From NCBI GenBank assembly GCA_036675475.1, contig JAKFEY010000020.1:1-64000 (forward strand): a stretch of DNA of 64,000 bases. The letters run 5' to 3'. Both the position numbers and the translations under genes were made by a program. Positions 41,009-48,889 of this stretch are shown piece after piece; position 1 is the first letter of the stretch; each line of letters opens with the position of its first letter. The notes beneath the pieces are model-generated. The model made no database searches. It was not told where the DNA came from and was given only the letters and a program-made list of their open reading frames with translations. Origin of the DNA: JALYRV01 sp036675475. GTDB taxonomy: Bacteria; Acidobacteriota; Vicinamibacteria; Vicinamibacterales; SCN-69-37.

Positions 41009-41953
41009 ATGACACGACCATCAAACCGCAAGTCCGCAGTCGCCGGCGAACAGCTCGCGCGCAAGGTGGCGCGCGTGCGCAAGGCCGCGCTGCGCCGCCG
41101 CGCTGAGGCCATCACCGCCGCTCCGCGCCGCGCGCGCGCGCGCGACGCAGTGATCGATCCGCGCTTCATCCGCGCCGCCGGCACCAAAGGCGTCGCGACG
41201 CTCGTGGCCGAAGGCGACTCCTGGTTCGACTATCTCTGGTACGACGTGCTCGACATGCTCGAGAGCGAGCATGGCTACGACGTGGAGTCCGTGGCGGGCA
41301 AAGGCGATCGCATCGAGGACATGGCCTATGGCGGCGGCCAGCTGGCGAACTTCAGGAAGGTGCTCGAGAAGCTGCTGCGGCGCGAAGAGCTGCCGAAGGC
41401 GGTGCTGCTGTCGGGCGGCGGCAACGACATCGCGGGCACGGAGTTCGCGATGCTGCTCGACCATGCCGCCTCGGCCGCGCCGGGGTTCAACGACGACGTC
41501 ATCCGCGGCGTGATCGACGTGCGCATCCGCAACGCGTATGTCGCGATCCTCGCGGCCGTGACGGAGCTGTGCCAATCGACAACTGGGCACACCATTCCGA
41601 TTCTCGTGCACGGTTACGACCGGCCGGTGCCCGACGGGCGCGGGTTCGCGGGCGGATGGCCGTTCCCCGGTCCGTGGCTGCGTCCCGGCTTTCACGAGAA
41701 GGGCTACATGACGCTCGGCCGCAACACGCAGATGATCGGATCGCTGATCGACCGCTTCAACACAATGCTGAGGCGCGTCGCCGCCGACGCGCGCTTTCCG
41801 CACGTGCGCTACGTGGATCTTCGCGGCACGCTGTCGCGCGGCGAGGCCTACGCCGACTGGTGGGGCAACGAGCTGCATCCAACCGCCCGCGGATTTCGCG
41901 CGGTTGCGAAGAAATTCGCGGATGAGTTGGCGCGGAACGCCCGGCGCGGTTGA
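41009..41953 (+). CDS. SGNH/GDSL-type hydrolase
   Basis: A 314-residue protein with the SGNH hydrolase blocks: GDSW with S71 (block I), GGGND with N139 (block III), and GNELHPTARGF with H290 (block V). The Asp normally three residues before the His is Asn (N287), which is unusual but tolerated in some members. It is probably an esterase or lipase. The N-terminal 50 residues are strongly basic (KVARVRKAALRRR) and lack a signal peptide. The gene lies directly behind the protease and its small companion. Confidence 0.85.
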   Translation: MTRPSNRKSAVAGEQLARKVARVRKAALRRRAEAITAAPRRARARDAVIDPRFIRAAGTKGVATLVAEGDSWFDYLWYDVLDMLESEHGYDVESVAGKGDRIEDMAYGGGQLANFRKVLEKLLRREELPKAVLLSGGGNDIAGTEFAMLLDHAASAAPGFNDDVIRGVIDVRIRNAYVAILAAVTELCQSTTGHTIPILVHGYDRPVPDGRGFAGGWPFPGPWLRPGFHEKGYMTLGRNTQMIGSLIDRFNTMLRRVAADARFPHVRYVDLRGTLSRGEAYADWWGNELHPTARGFRAVAKKFADELARNARRG

Positions 41954-41971
41954 TGCATCCAACGGGATGGA

Positions 41972-44185
41972 ATGAACGCGCTCATTCGCCCTGACACGCT
42001 GTATGCGTGGTGCGGGCCGTCGCTGCTGATTGTGACGGCGCGGGGCGAGTGCAGCCATGGCTTCACCGGGTTCTATCATCGCGAAGCGCGGCACCTGCGC
42101 ACGTGGCGGCTCGAGATTGACGGCGAGCCGCCGTGGCTGTGTGAAGCCGCGGCGGTGTCACCCGACACGCTCGACTTCGCGTACACGTATCCCGAGATTG
42201 CGGAATACGGCGGCGGCGGCACCGGTCAGTCGGGCGACACCGAGCCCGAGAACGCGCGCGGCGTGCCGCAGCGCGCGCTGGATCTGCGCGTGCGCTACCG
42301 CGTCGAGCCGCTCGGACTCGCGATCACCGCAACCGTCGCCAATCGCAGCCGCCGGTCCCTGCAGTTCGAGATCGGCTGGGTGTTCGACGCGGACTTCGCC
42401 GACATCCAGGAAGCGCAGGGCGGCGCGCGCCGCCAGCACGCCGACACGCGCATCGACACGTCGCCCGACCGCGTCACCCTTTCGTATCTTCACGATCAGC
42501 TGCCGTATCGAACGGCGATTAGCTGCTCCGGCGGATGGCAGACGACTGACGATCGCGTCACGTCGCGCCTCGATCTCGCGCCGGGCGCATCGCTCGACAT
42601 TGCTCTCACCGTCATCCCCGCCCCGGCCGATCGCGCGCCGCTCACGCGCGCCGACAGCGATGCCCGCGCCGCGCACGTGCGCGCGTGGCTCGACAGCTTC
42701 ACGCATATCACCGCGCCCGGCAATCGCCTGTTCGAGCGCGTGCTCGCCGGCAACGTGGGCGACGTCGCGTCGTTTCCGGCGCTCGACGGCGAGCGCGACG
42801 AGTGGCTCGCGCTGCAGGCCGGCATGCCGCTGTATCCCGCACTGTTCGGCCGCGACGCCATTACCGCCGGCTGGCAGGCCGCCTGCCTCGACCAGGGCGC
42901 CTCGCTCGACGCCGCCCTCACGCGCCTCGGCCGCCTGCAGACCACGCGCGACAGCGACTGGCGCGACGAGGAGCCCGGGCGCATTCCCTATCAGGTGCGC
43001 AGCGGCCCGCTCGCGCTGCTCGAGCTCAATCCCTACGCCGCCTACTACGCCGACTTCGCCAGCCCGCTGATGTTCGTCATCGCGCTCGCGAATCTCCACG
43101 CCTGGACCGGCGACACCGCATGCCTCGACCGTCACTGGGACACGGCGCGCCGCATTCTCGACTGGGCCGCGGAGCGCGGCGACGCCGACGGCGACGGCTA
43201 TCTCGAATACCGCACGCGGTCGCGCGAAGGCACGAAGAACCAGGGATGGAAGGACAGCGGCGACGCCGTCGTGTATGACGATGGGTCGCCGGTGCCGGCA
43301 CCGATTGCCACGTGCGAGCTGCAGGGCTATTGGTACGCGGCGCAGCAACTGTTCGGCGGACTGAACTGGGCGCGCGGCGCGCACGGCGACGCGCGCGCGT
43401 GGATGGCGTCGGCCGCCGATCTGAAGGCGCGATTCAATCGCGACTGGTGGGTCGAGTCCGAATCGTTCTTCGCGCTGGCGATGGATCCTGACAAGCGGCT
43501 GGTCGCCGCGCCGGGCTCGAACGTCGGGCACTGCCTCGCGGCCGGCATCATCGACGCCGATCATCTCGAGCGCGTCGTCGGCCGGCTCTTCGCGCCCGAC
43601 CTGTTCAGCGGGTGGGGCGTCAGGACGCTGTCCGCCGATCATCCGTACTACAACCCGGTCAGCTATCACCGCGGCACGGTGTGGGCGGTGGAGCAGGCCA
43701 CCATCCTGTTCGGGCTGCGGCGCTTCGGCTTCGACGCGCGCGTGCACGATCTCGCCGGCGCGATGTTCGAGCTGGCGCAGCTCTATCCCGAGTACCGCAT
43801 TCCCGAGTGCGTCGGCGGCTATCCGCGCGCGGAGCATCCGACGCCGGGCGCGTACCCGCAGGCCAACACGCCGCAGCTGTGGAACGCGTCGGCGTTTCCG
43901 CTGATGGTGCAGACCCTGCTGGGCCTGCTGCCGCTCGCCCCCTACGGGCTGCTCGTGCTGGATCCGTCGCTGCCGGAATGGCTGCCCGAGATCGTGGTGC
44001 GGGATCTGCGCGTGGGCGCCGCGCGCGTGTCCCTGCGCTGCTGGCGCGACGCGGCCGGCCAGTCGCACTTCGAGGTGTTGCAGAAGCACGGCACCCTGCG
44101 GGTCGTCCGCCAGCCGCCGCCGGAGTCGCTGTTTGCGGGCGCGGGCGCGCGTCTCGGCGGCCTCGTCGAAACCGTGCTTGGGTAA
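41972..44185 (+). CDS. Amylo-alpha-1,6-glucosidase (glycogen-debranching type)
   Basis: A 737-residue enzyme with an N-terminal GDE_N_bis-like domain (RGECSHGFTGFYHREARHLRTWRLEIDG) and a C-terminal (alpha/alpha)6 GDE_C domain (GMPLYPALFGRDAITAGWQA, DADGDGYLEY, AEHPTPGAYPQANTPQLWNASAF; these are separate blocks). It probably debranches glycogen or related glucans in the cytoplasm; some relatives act on other glycosides. It follows the SGNH gene by 18 bp and is followed by the SDR gene by 18 bp, so the genes look co-transcribed. Confidence 0.9.
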   Translation: MNALIRPDTLYAWCGPSLLIVTARGECSHGFTGFYHREARHLRTWRLEIDGEPPWLCEAAAVSPDTLDFAYTYPEIAEYGGGGTGQSGDTEPENARGVPQRALDLRVRYRVEPLGLAITATVANRSRRSLQFEIGWVFDADFADIQEAQGGARRQHADTRIDTSPDRVTLSYLHDQLPYRTAISCSGGWQTTDDRVTSRLDLAPGASLDIALTVIPAPADRAPLTRADSDARAAHVRAWLDSFTHITAPGNRLFERVLAGNVGDVASFPALDGERDEWLALQAGMPLYPALFGRDAITAGWQAACLDQGASLDAALTRLGRLQTTRDSDWRDEEPGRIPYQVRSGPLALLELNPYAAYYADFASPLMFVIALANLHAWTGDTACLDRHWDTARRILDWAAERGDADGDGYLEYRTRSREGTKNQGWKDSGDAVVYDDGSPVPAPIATCELQGYWYAAQQLFGGLNWARGAHGDARAWMASAADLKARFNRDWWVESESFFALAMDPDKRLVAAPGSNVGHCLAAGIIDADHLERVVGRLFAPDLFSGWGVRTLSADHPYYNPVSYHRGTVWAVEQATILFGLRRFGFDARVHDLAGAMFELAQLYPEYRIPECVGGYPRAEHPTPGAYPQANTPQLWNASAFPLMVQTLLGLLPLAPYGLLVLDPSLPEWLPEIVVRDLRVGAARVSLRCWRDAAGQSHFEVLQKHGTLRVVRQPPPESLFAGAGARLGGLVETVLG

Positions 44186-44203
44186 TCGTCAAGGAGGAGA
44201 GTC

Positions 44204-45220
44204 ATGAGATTTCCCCTGAAGCCGCTGCGCGATCAGGTGATGGTGATCACCGGCGCGTCGAGCGGCATCGGCCTGGTCACGGCGAAAATGGCCGCGCGCC
44301 GCGGCGCGCGCGTGGTGCTGGCGGCCCGCAACGCACAGGCGCTGCGGCACGCGACGGGCGAGATTCGCGAGGCCGGCGGGCGCGCGGAACATGTCGCCGC
44401 CGACGTGGCCGATCCGCGCGAGATCGAGCGCATCGCCGAGGCGGCCGTTCAGGCCTTCGGCCGCATCGACACGTGGGTGAACAACGCCGCCGTGTCGATG
44501 TACGGCCGCATCATGGATCTGCCGGTCGAAGACATGCGGCGGCAGATGGACGTCAACTACTGGGGCCAGGTCTACGGCTCGCGCGAAGCCGTGCGCCGCA
44601 TGCAGCGTGACGGCGGCGCGCTCATCAACGTGGGCAGCGCGCTGTGTGACCGCGCCATCCCGCTGCAGGGCAACTACTGCGCCGCCAAGCACGCGCTGAA
44701 AGCGTTCACCGACGCGCTGCGCATGGAGCTCGAAGACGCGCAGGTGCCCGTCTCGGTCACGCTGGTCAAGCCGGCCAGCGTCGACACGCCGTTCTTCGAG
44801 AAAGCCCGCACCTACCTCGGCGTCGAGCCGCAGCCGGTGCCTCCCGTCTACGCGCCCGAAGTGGTCGCCAACGTCATTCTGCACGCCGCGCAGCGTCCGC
44901 TCCGCGAGCTGATCGCCGGCGGCTCCGGCGCGAAACTCAGCGCCGCCCGCTTTGCGCCGCGCGCCGCCGATCTCTACATGGAGCGCTGGACGTTCGACTC
45001 GCAGGGCACCGACATGCCGGCCAACGGCCGTCCCGACAACCTCTACGAACCCGTCGTCGACGATGGGGGAGAGCGCGGACGGAACTGGAACGGGCATACG
45101 CGCGAGAGCAGCGCGTATACGAGCGCGTTCCTGCATCCACGCGCGTCGATGACACTTGTCGCCGGCCTCGCGCTTGCCGCCGGCCTGGGGAGGCGCTATG
45201 CGCAGCACCGCGAGTTATAA
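44204..45220 (+). CDS. Short-chain dehydrogenase/reductase
   Basis: A 338-residue classical SDR: cofactor motif TGASSGIG (16-23), NNAAVS (93-98), and catalytic N118, S145, Y158 and K162 in YCAAK. The C-terminal ~80 residues extend past the usual SDR length and end in a hydrophobic segment (MTLVAGLALAAGLGRRY), which could anchor the protein to the membrane. The substrate is unknown. The AGGAGG site before the ATG is strong. The next gene begins 23 bp before this stop. Confidence 0.92.
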   Translation: MRFPLKPLRDQVMVITGASSGIGLVTAKMAARRGARVVLAARNAQALRHATGEIREAGGRAEHVAADVADPREIERIAEAAVQAFGRIDTWVNNAAVSMYGRIMDLPVEDMRRQMDVNYWGQVYGSREAVRRMQRDGGALINVGSALCDRAIPLQGNYCAAKHALKAFTDALRMELEDAQVPVSVTLVKPASVDTPFFEKARTYLGVEPQPVPPVYAPEVVANVILHAAQRPLRELIAGGSGAKLSAARFAPRAADLYMERWTFDSQGTDMPANGRPDNLYEPVVDDGGERGRNWNGHTRESSAYTSAFLHPRASMTLVAGLALAAGLGRRYAQHREL

Positions 45221-45992
45221 GGGGCATCCGCTTCATCCGGCGCTGATTCCGTTCCCGTTCGCGTTTCTGACGGGCGCGCTGCTGTTCGATGCCGCGGGCT
45301 GGATTCTCGGCGAGCCGTCGTTCACGGCCACGTCCCGCTATCTGACGTGGGCCGGCATTGCCGCGGGCCTGCTGGCGGCCGTGCCCGGCCTCATCGACTA
45401 TCGCCGCACGGTGCCGCCCGACAGCTCCGCGAAGAAGCGCGCGCGGAAGCACGGGCTGCTGAATACGATCGCGCTCGTGCTGTTCGGCATCTCGCTGGCG
45501 CTGCGCGGCGGCGACGCGTATCCGGTACCGGCCGCGCTCGTCTTTGAAGTGGCCGGGGCGGCGGCACTCGGCTACGCGGGCTGGCTCGGCGGCGTGCTGG
45601 TCAACCGCAACATGATTGGCGTCGATCACCGCTACGCGAACGCCGGCAAATGGAAAGAGGCGGACGTCGACGCCGCCGGCGGCGTGATCGATGCGGCAAC
45701 GGAAGACGAACTGCAGGAGGGGCAGATGAAGCTGCTGCACGCCGCGGGGCGCCGCATCGTGCTTGGGCGCACGTCGAAGGGCTATGTGGCGTTCGACGAT
45801 CGCTGCACGCATCGCGGCGGATCGCTCGCGGGCGGCGTGCTCATCGGCAGCACGGTGCAGTGCCTGTGGCACGGCTCCCAGTTCGATGTCGAGTCGGGCG
45901 GCGTCAGGTGCGGGCCCGCGTCCGCGCCCATTCGGGCCTATCCGGTCGACGTGGAGAAGGGCCGCGTGCGCATCCAGCTCGGCCATTCCTAA
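45198..45992 (+). CDS. DUF2231-Rieske fusion protein
   Basis: The 264-residue protein fuses a four-helix DUF2231 membrane domain (residues 8-135, starting KGHPLHPALIPFPFAFLTGA) to a C-terminal Rieske domain with cluster ligands C203-T-H205 and C222-x-x-H225 (CLWHGS). It should be an inner-membrane [2Fe-2S] redox protein. ATG 45198 lies inside the SDR gene's end and has GGGGAGG upstream. The electron partner is unknown; the SDR upstream and the c-type cytochromes elsewhere in the window are possibilities. Confidence 0.88.
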   Translation: MRSTASYKGHPLHPALIPFPFAFLTGALLFDAAGWILGEPSFTATSRYLTWAGIAAGLLAAVPGLIDYRRTVPPDSSAKKRARKHGLLNTIALVLFGISLALRGGDAYPVPAALVFEVAGAAALGYAGWLGGVLVNRNMIGVDHRYANAGKWKEADVDAAGGVIDAATEDELQEGQMKLLHAAGRRIVLGRTSKGYVAFDDRCTHRGGSLAGGVLIGSTVQCLWHGSQFDVESGGVRCGPASAPIRAYPVDVEKGRVRIQLGHS

Positions 45993-46037
45993 GCCCGGCT
46001 GTGCGATCCGGTGTCTTTTGTGCATGGGCTCCCGGAG

Positions 46038-46691
46038 ATGGGCCTTTCACTCAAGTACCGTTTCGCTGGCTGTGCCGCGGCCGCTCTGCTGACGGCCGGC
46101 GGCTGCAACCGCAACGACACACCGCCGCCGCCGGAGGCCACGTCCGCGTCGCCCGCGACCGCGGCCGACACCGAGCGGGTGGTCGGGCCGCTCAGCCCCG
46201 CCGACGCCGAGGCGCTGGCGACGATGAACGATCGCCTGCGCGCCTACATCGACATCCACCGCGAGATCGAAGGCACGCTGCCGAAGCTGCCCGACGCGGC
46301 GACGCCCGAGCAGATCGACAGGAATCAGCGAGAGCTGGAGCGCAAGATGCGGGAACGGCGCGCCTCCGCAAAACCTGGCGATCTGTTCACGCCCCAGGCG
46401 CAGCCCGTCATCAAGCGTCTGCTGGCGCAGGTGTTTGACGGCCCGGGCGGCAGGGCGCTGAAGGCGTCGATCATGGACGAGAACCCGGTCGATCTCGCCA
46501 GCTACAAGCTCGCGGTCAACGCGCGCTATCCCGACGCCGTGCCGGTGAGCACCGTGCCGCCCGACGTGCTGCAGACGCTGCCGAAACTCAGCGAGGACCT
46601 CGAGTATCGCTTCATTGGCGACGCGCTGATTCTGCTCGACGTCCACGCGCACATCATTGCGGACTTCATCGAACATGCGATACCTGAATAA
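46038..46691 (+). CDS. Putative lipoprotein
   Basis: A ~217-residue protein with lipoprotein signal (CAAAALLTAGGC) and a long polar mature part rich in helix (ERKMRERRASAKPGD). I recognise no family. The start is uncertain; candidates are GTG 46011, GTG 46020 and ATG 46038. The following metallophosphoesterase gene overlaps its 3' end by 17 bp, so they are probably co-translated. Confidence 0.65.
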   Translation: MGLSLKYRFAGCAAAALLTAGGCNRNDTPPPPEATSASPATAADTERVVGPLSPADAEALATMNDRLRAYIDIHREIEGTLPKLPDAATPEQIDRNQRELERKMRERRASAKPGDLFTPQAQPVIKRLLAQVFDGPGGRALKASIMDENPVDLASYKLAVNARYPDAVPVSTVPPDVLQTLPKLSEDLEYRFIGDALILLDVHAHIIADFIEHAIPE

Positions 46692-47661
46692 GCGCGCGAT
46701 CGCGACACTCCTGGTGACCGCCGCGGCCGGCGGATTCTCAGCCGGATGCCGCAACAGCCATGCCGACGAGCAACGTCTCGTCAAGGCGCCCGAAGAGGCG
46801 CTGGTGGCGCTGCCGAACCGCGACGGCTCATTCAAATTCGGCGTGCTCGGCGATTTCGGGACGGGCGATCGCGATCAGTACGAAATGGCGGAGCAGATGG
46901 CCGCGCTGCAGTCGCGGTTCAAGTTCGAGACCATCGTGCTGGTCGGCGACAACCTGTACGGATCCGAACGGCCCCAGGACTTCCGCAACAAGTTCGAGCT
47001 GCCGTACAAGACGCTGCTCGATCGCGGCGTGAAGTTCTACGCGTCGCTCGGCAACCACGACTCGCGCGAGCAGCGCTACTACAAGCTGTTCAACATGGAC
47101 GGCAAGCTCTATTACACCTTCAACCCCGCGGCGGACGTGCGGTTCTTCGCGTTCGAGAGCACGTATCCCGAGCCCGAGCAGATTGCATGGCTGGCGAAGG
47201 AACTGGAGAACTCGACCAGCAAGTGGAAGATCCCGTTCTTCCACCACCCGCTCTATTCATCCGGCGGGCGCCATGGGTCGGACATCCGCCTGCGCAAGGT
47301 GCTCGAGCCGCTGTTCGTGAAGCACAACGTCAGCGTCGTGCTGACGGGCCACGATCATTTCTACGAGCGCACCAAGCCGCAGAACGGGATCACGTACTTC
47401 GTGGTGGGCGCCGGCGGCAAGCTGCGCGACGGCGACATCGACACGCGCTCGGGCCTGACCGCGAAAGGCTTCGACCGCGACCTGACGTTCATGGCCGCCG
47501 AGATCATCGGCGATCAGATGTATTTCAACGTGATTTCCCGCACCGGGCAGATCATCGACTCGGGCATCATCACGCGCCGCGGCATCGAGACAGCGTCGCC
47601 GCCGGCGCCGCTGTCCGGCACGACGCCGCCCGCAGGCGCTACGCCGCCGGCAGGCGGATGA
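46675..47661 (+). CDS. Lipoprotein metallophosphoesterase (purple acid phosphatase-like)
   Basis: A 328-residue exported enzyme with lipobox FSAGC. The metal-binding blocks of calcineurin-like phosphoesterases are present: GDFGTGD, VGDNLYG, LGNHDSRE, FHHPLYSS and TGHDHFYER. It probably dephosphorylates organic phosphates at the cell surface. The C-terminus is a Pro/Thr/Ala/Gly-rich tail. ATG 46675 lies within the previous gene's end. The 3' end overlaps the histidine kinase gene by 23 bp on the opposite strand. Confidence 0.9.
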   Translation: MRYLNKRAIATLLVTAAAGGFSAGCRNSHADEQRLVKAPEEALVALPNRDGSFKFGVLGDFGTGDRDQYEMAEQMAALQSRFKFETIVLVGDNLYGSERPQDFRNKFELPYKTLLDRGVKFYASLGNHDSREQRYYKLFNMDGKLYYTFNPAADVRFFAFESTYPEPEQIAWLAKELENSTSKWKIPFFHHPLYSSGGRHGSDIRLRKVLEPLFVKHNVSVVLTGHDHFYERTKPQNGITYFVVGAGGKLRDGDIDTRSGLTAKGFDRDLTFMAAEIIGDQMYFNVISRTGQIIDSGIITRRGIETASPPAPLSGTTPPAGATPPAGG

Positions 47662-48742
47662 TGAATTCCGCGCCGCGCCCGATGCCCGCGCTGCGCGCTT
47701 CCACCCGTCCGCCATGCATTTCGACGATGGCCTTGACGAGAGAGAGGCCGAGGCCGAGGCCGCCTTCCGACGCGTACCGGGATGAGCCAATCTGCACGAA
47801 GCGCTGGAAAATGACGTCGAGCATGTCAGGTGAGATGCCCACGCCCTGATCGCGCACGTTGATCACGGCATCCGCGCCCTCGACCCGCGCCGACAAATCG
47901 ATCACGCCGCCTTCGTCCATGTACTTCGACGCGTTGTTGAGCAGGTTGCAGAGGGCCTGCACCAGACGGGTGAGGTCGCCCGTCAGCCGCACATCCCGCT
48001 CCGGCATGCTGACGTTCAGCACATGACGCCGGCGGTTCACCGAGGGGCCGCAGGCTTCGACGGCCTGCGTGATGACGGACGCGAGCGAGATGTCCTTGCG
48101 CTCGATATCCAGCTTGCCGGCGTTGATGCGGCCCACATCCATCAGGTCGTCGACGATTTTCGTGACCTGCGACGCCTGGCGCACGATCGTCTCGCGCGCG
48201 CGCCGCAGCTTGGGATCGTCGGGGCCGGTCATCTCCAGGAATTTTGCGGCGGCAAGGATGGCGGCCAGCGGATTGCGCAGCTCGTGGCCGAGAATCGCGA
48301 GGAAGTCATCCTTGCGGCGATCGGCGTCGCGGAGAGCGTCTTCCATCTGCCGCCGTTCGGTGACGTCCATCGTCACGCCGACCATCCGGTTGCCCGCGAT
48401 GACGCGGCCGCGGATGAGCAGCCAGTGGTGCGTGCCGTCGGGCCAGGTGTTGGGCACCTCCGCCTGGAATTCGTCCCCTGCCTTGCGCGCGTCGCCGATC
48501 GCCTTCACGAAGCCGGGCCGCGCCGGCTCATCGATGGTGCCGATGACGTCGCGTTCGAGCGAGAGGCCCGACGAGGGCGGCAGGCCGTGGTTGGCCTTGC
48601 ACTGGTCGCTGGCCGTCAGTTCGCGGGTCTCGAGATCCAGCTGCCAGGACCCGAGCCCCGCAGCCTCGGCGGCCAGCGCGAAGCGCTCGTCGTCGCTCGC
48701 AACGGCCGGCCGTGCGGCCGCACTCGATGGCTGTCGCGTCAT
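47639..48742 (-). CDS. PAS-domain sensor histidine kinase
   Basis: A 367-residue cytoplasmic kinase: an N-terminal PAS domain (residues ~18-135, ending VGVTMDVTERRQ), a HisKA dimerisation domain with H153 in FLAILGHELRNPLAA, and an HATPase domain with N-box LLNNASKYMD, G1 DQGVGISPD, and G2 GGLGLGLSLV. There is no receiver or transmembrane segment. No response regulator is adjacent. ATG 48742 is chosen as the first Met before the PAS domain. The 3' end overlaps the phosphoesterase gene. Confidence 0.93.
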   Translation of the reverse strand: MTRQPSSAAARPAVASDDERFALAAEAAGLGSWQLDLETRELTASDQCKANHGLPPSSGLSLERDVIGTIDEPARPGFVKAIGDARKAGDEFQAEVPNTWPDGTHHWLLIRGRVIAGNRMVGVTMDVTERRQMEDALRDADRRKDDFLAILGHELRNPLAAILAAAKFLEMTGPDDPKLRRARETIVRQASQVTKIVDDLMDVGRINAGKLDIERKDISLASVITQAVEACGPSVNRRRHVLNVSMPERDVRLTGDLTRLVQALCNLLNNASKYMDEGGVIDLSARVEGADAVINVRDQGVGISPDMLDVIFQRFVQIGSSRYASEGGLGLGLSLVKAIVEMHGGRVEARSAGIGRGAEFIIRLPAA

Positions 48743-48817
48743 CTGCGTATCCTGTCTTGGGAGCCGGATTCCGTACCATACGCCCGGGCGGCTGGGTTGG
48801 CAAGGAAGGCGTCGCAC

Positions 48818-48852
48818 AAAAAAAGGACGCCTCCCCCGGAGGGGAGGCGTCC
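48818..48852 (-). terminator. Rho-independent terminator of Oar-like gene
   Basis: A perfect 12-bp stem (48825-48836 with 48841-48852) and a 4-nt loop, followed on the minus strand by seven T. It is 38 bp past the receptor stop codon. Confidence 0.93.
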
Positions 48853-48864
48853 TGGTGTGCGTGA

Positions 48865-48887
48865 CGCGGGCCCTGAAGGGCCGCGCC
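48865..48887. repeat. Palindromic element at Oar-like gene end
   Basis: A 23-bp element centred on CCCTGAAGGG, the exact reverse complement of 21454-21476. It sits 2 bp after the stop codon of the receptor gene. Confidence 0.75.
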
Positions 48888-48889
48888 GC

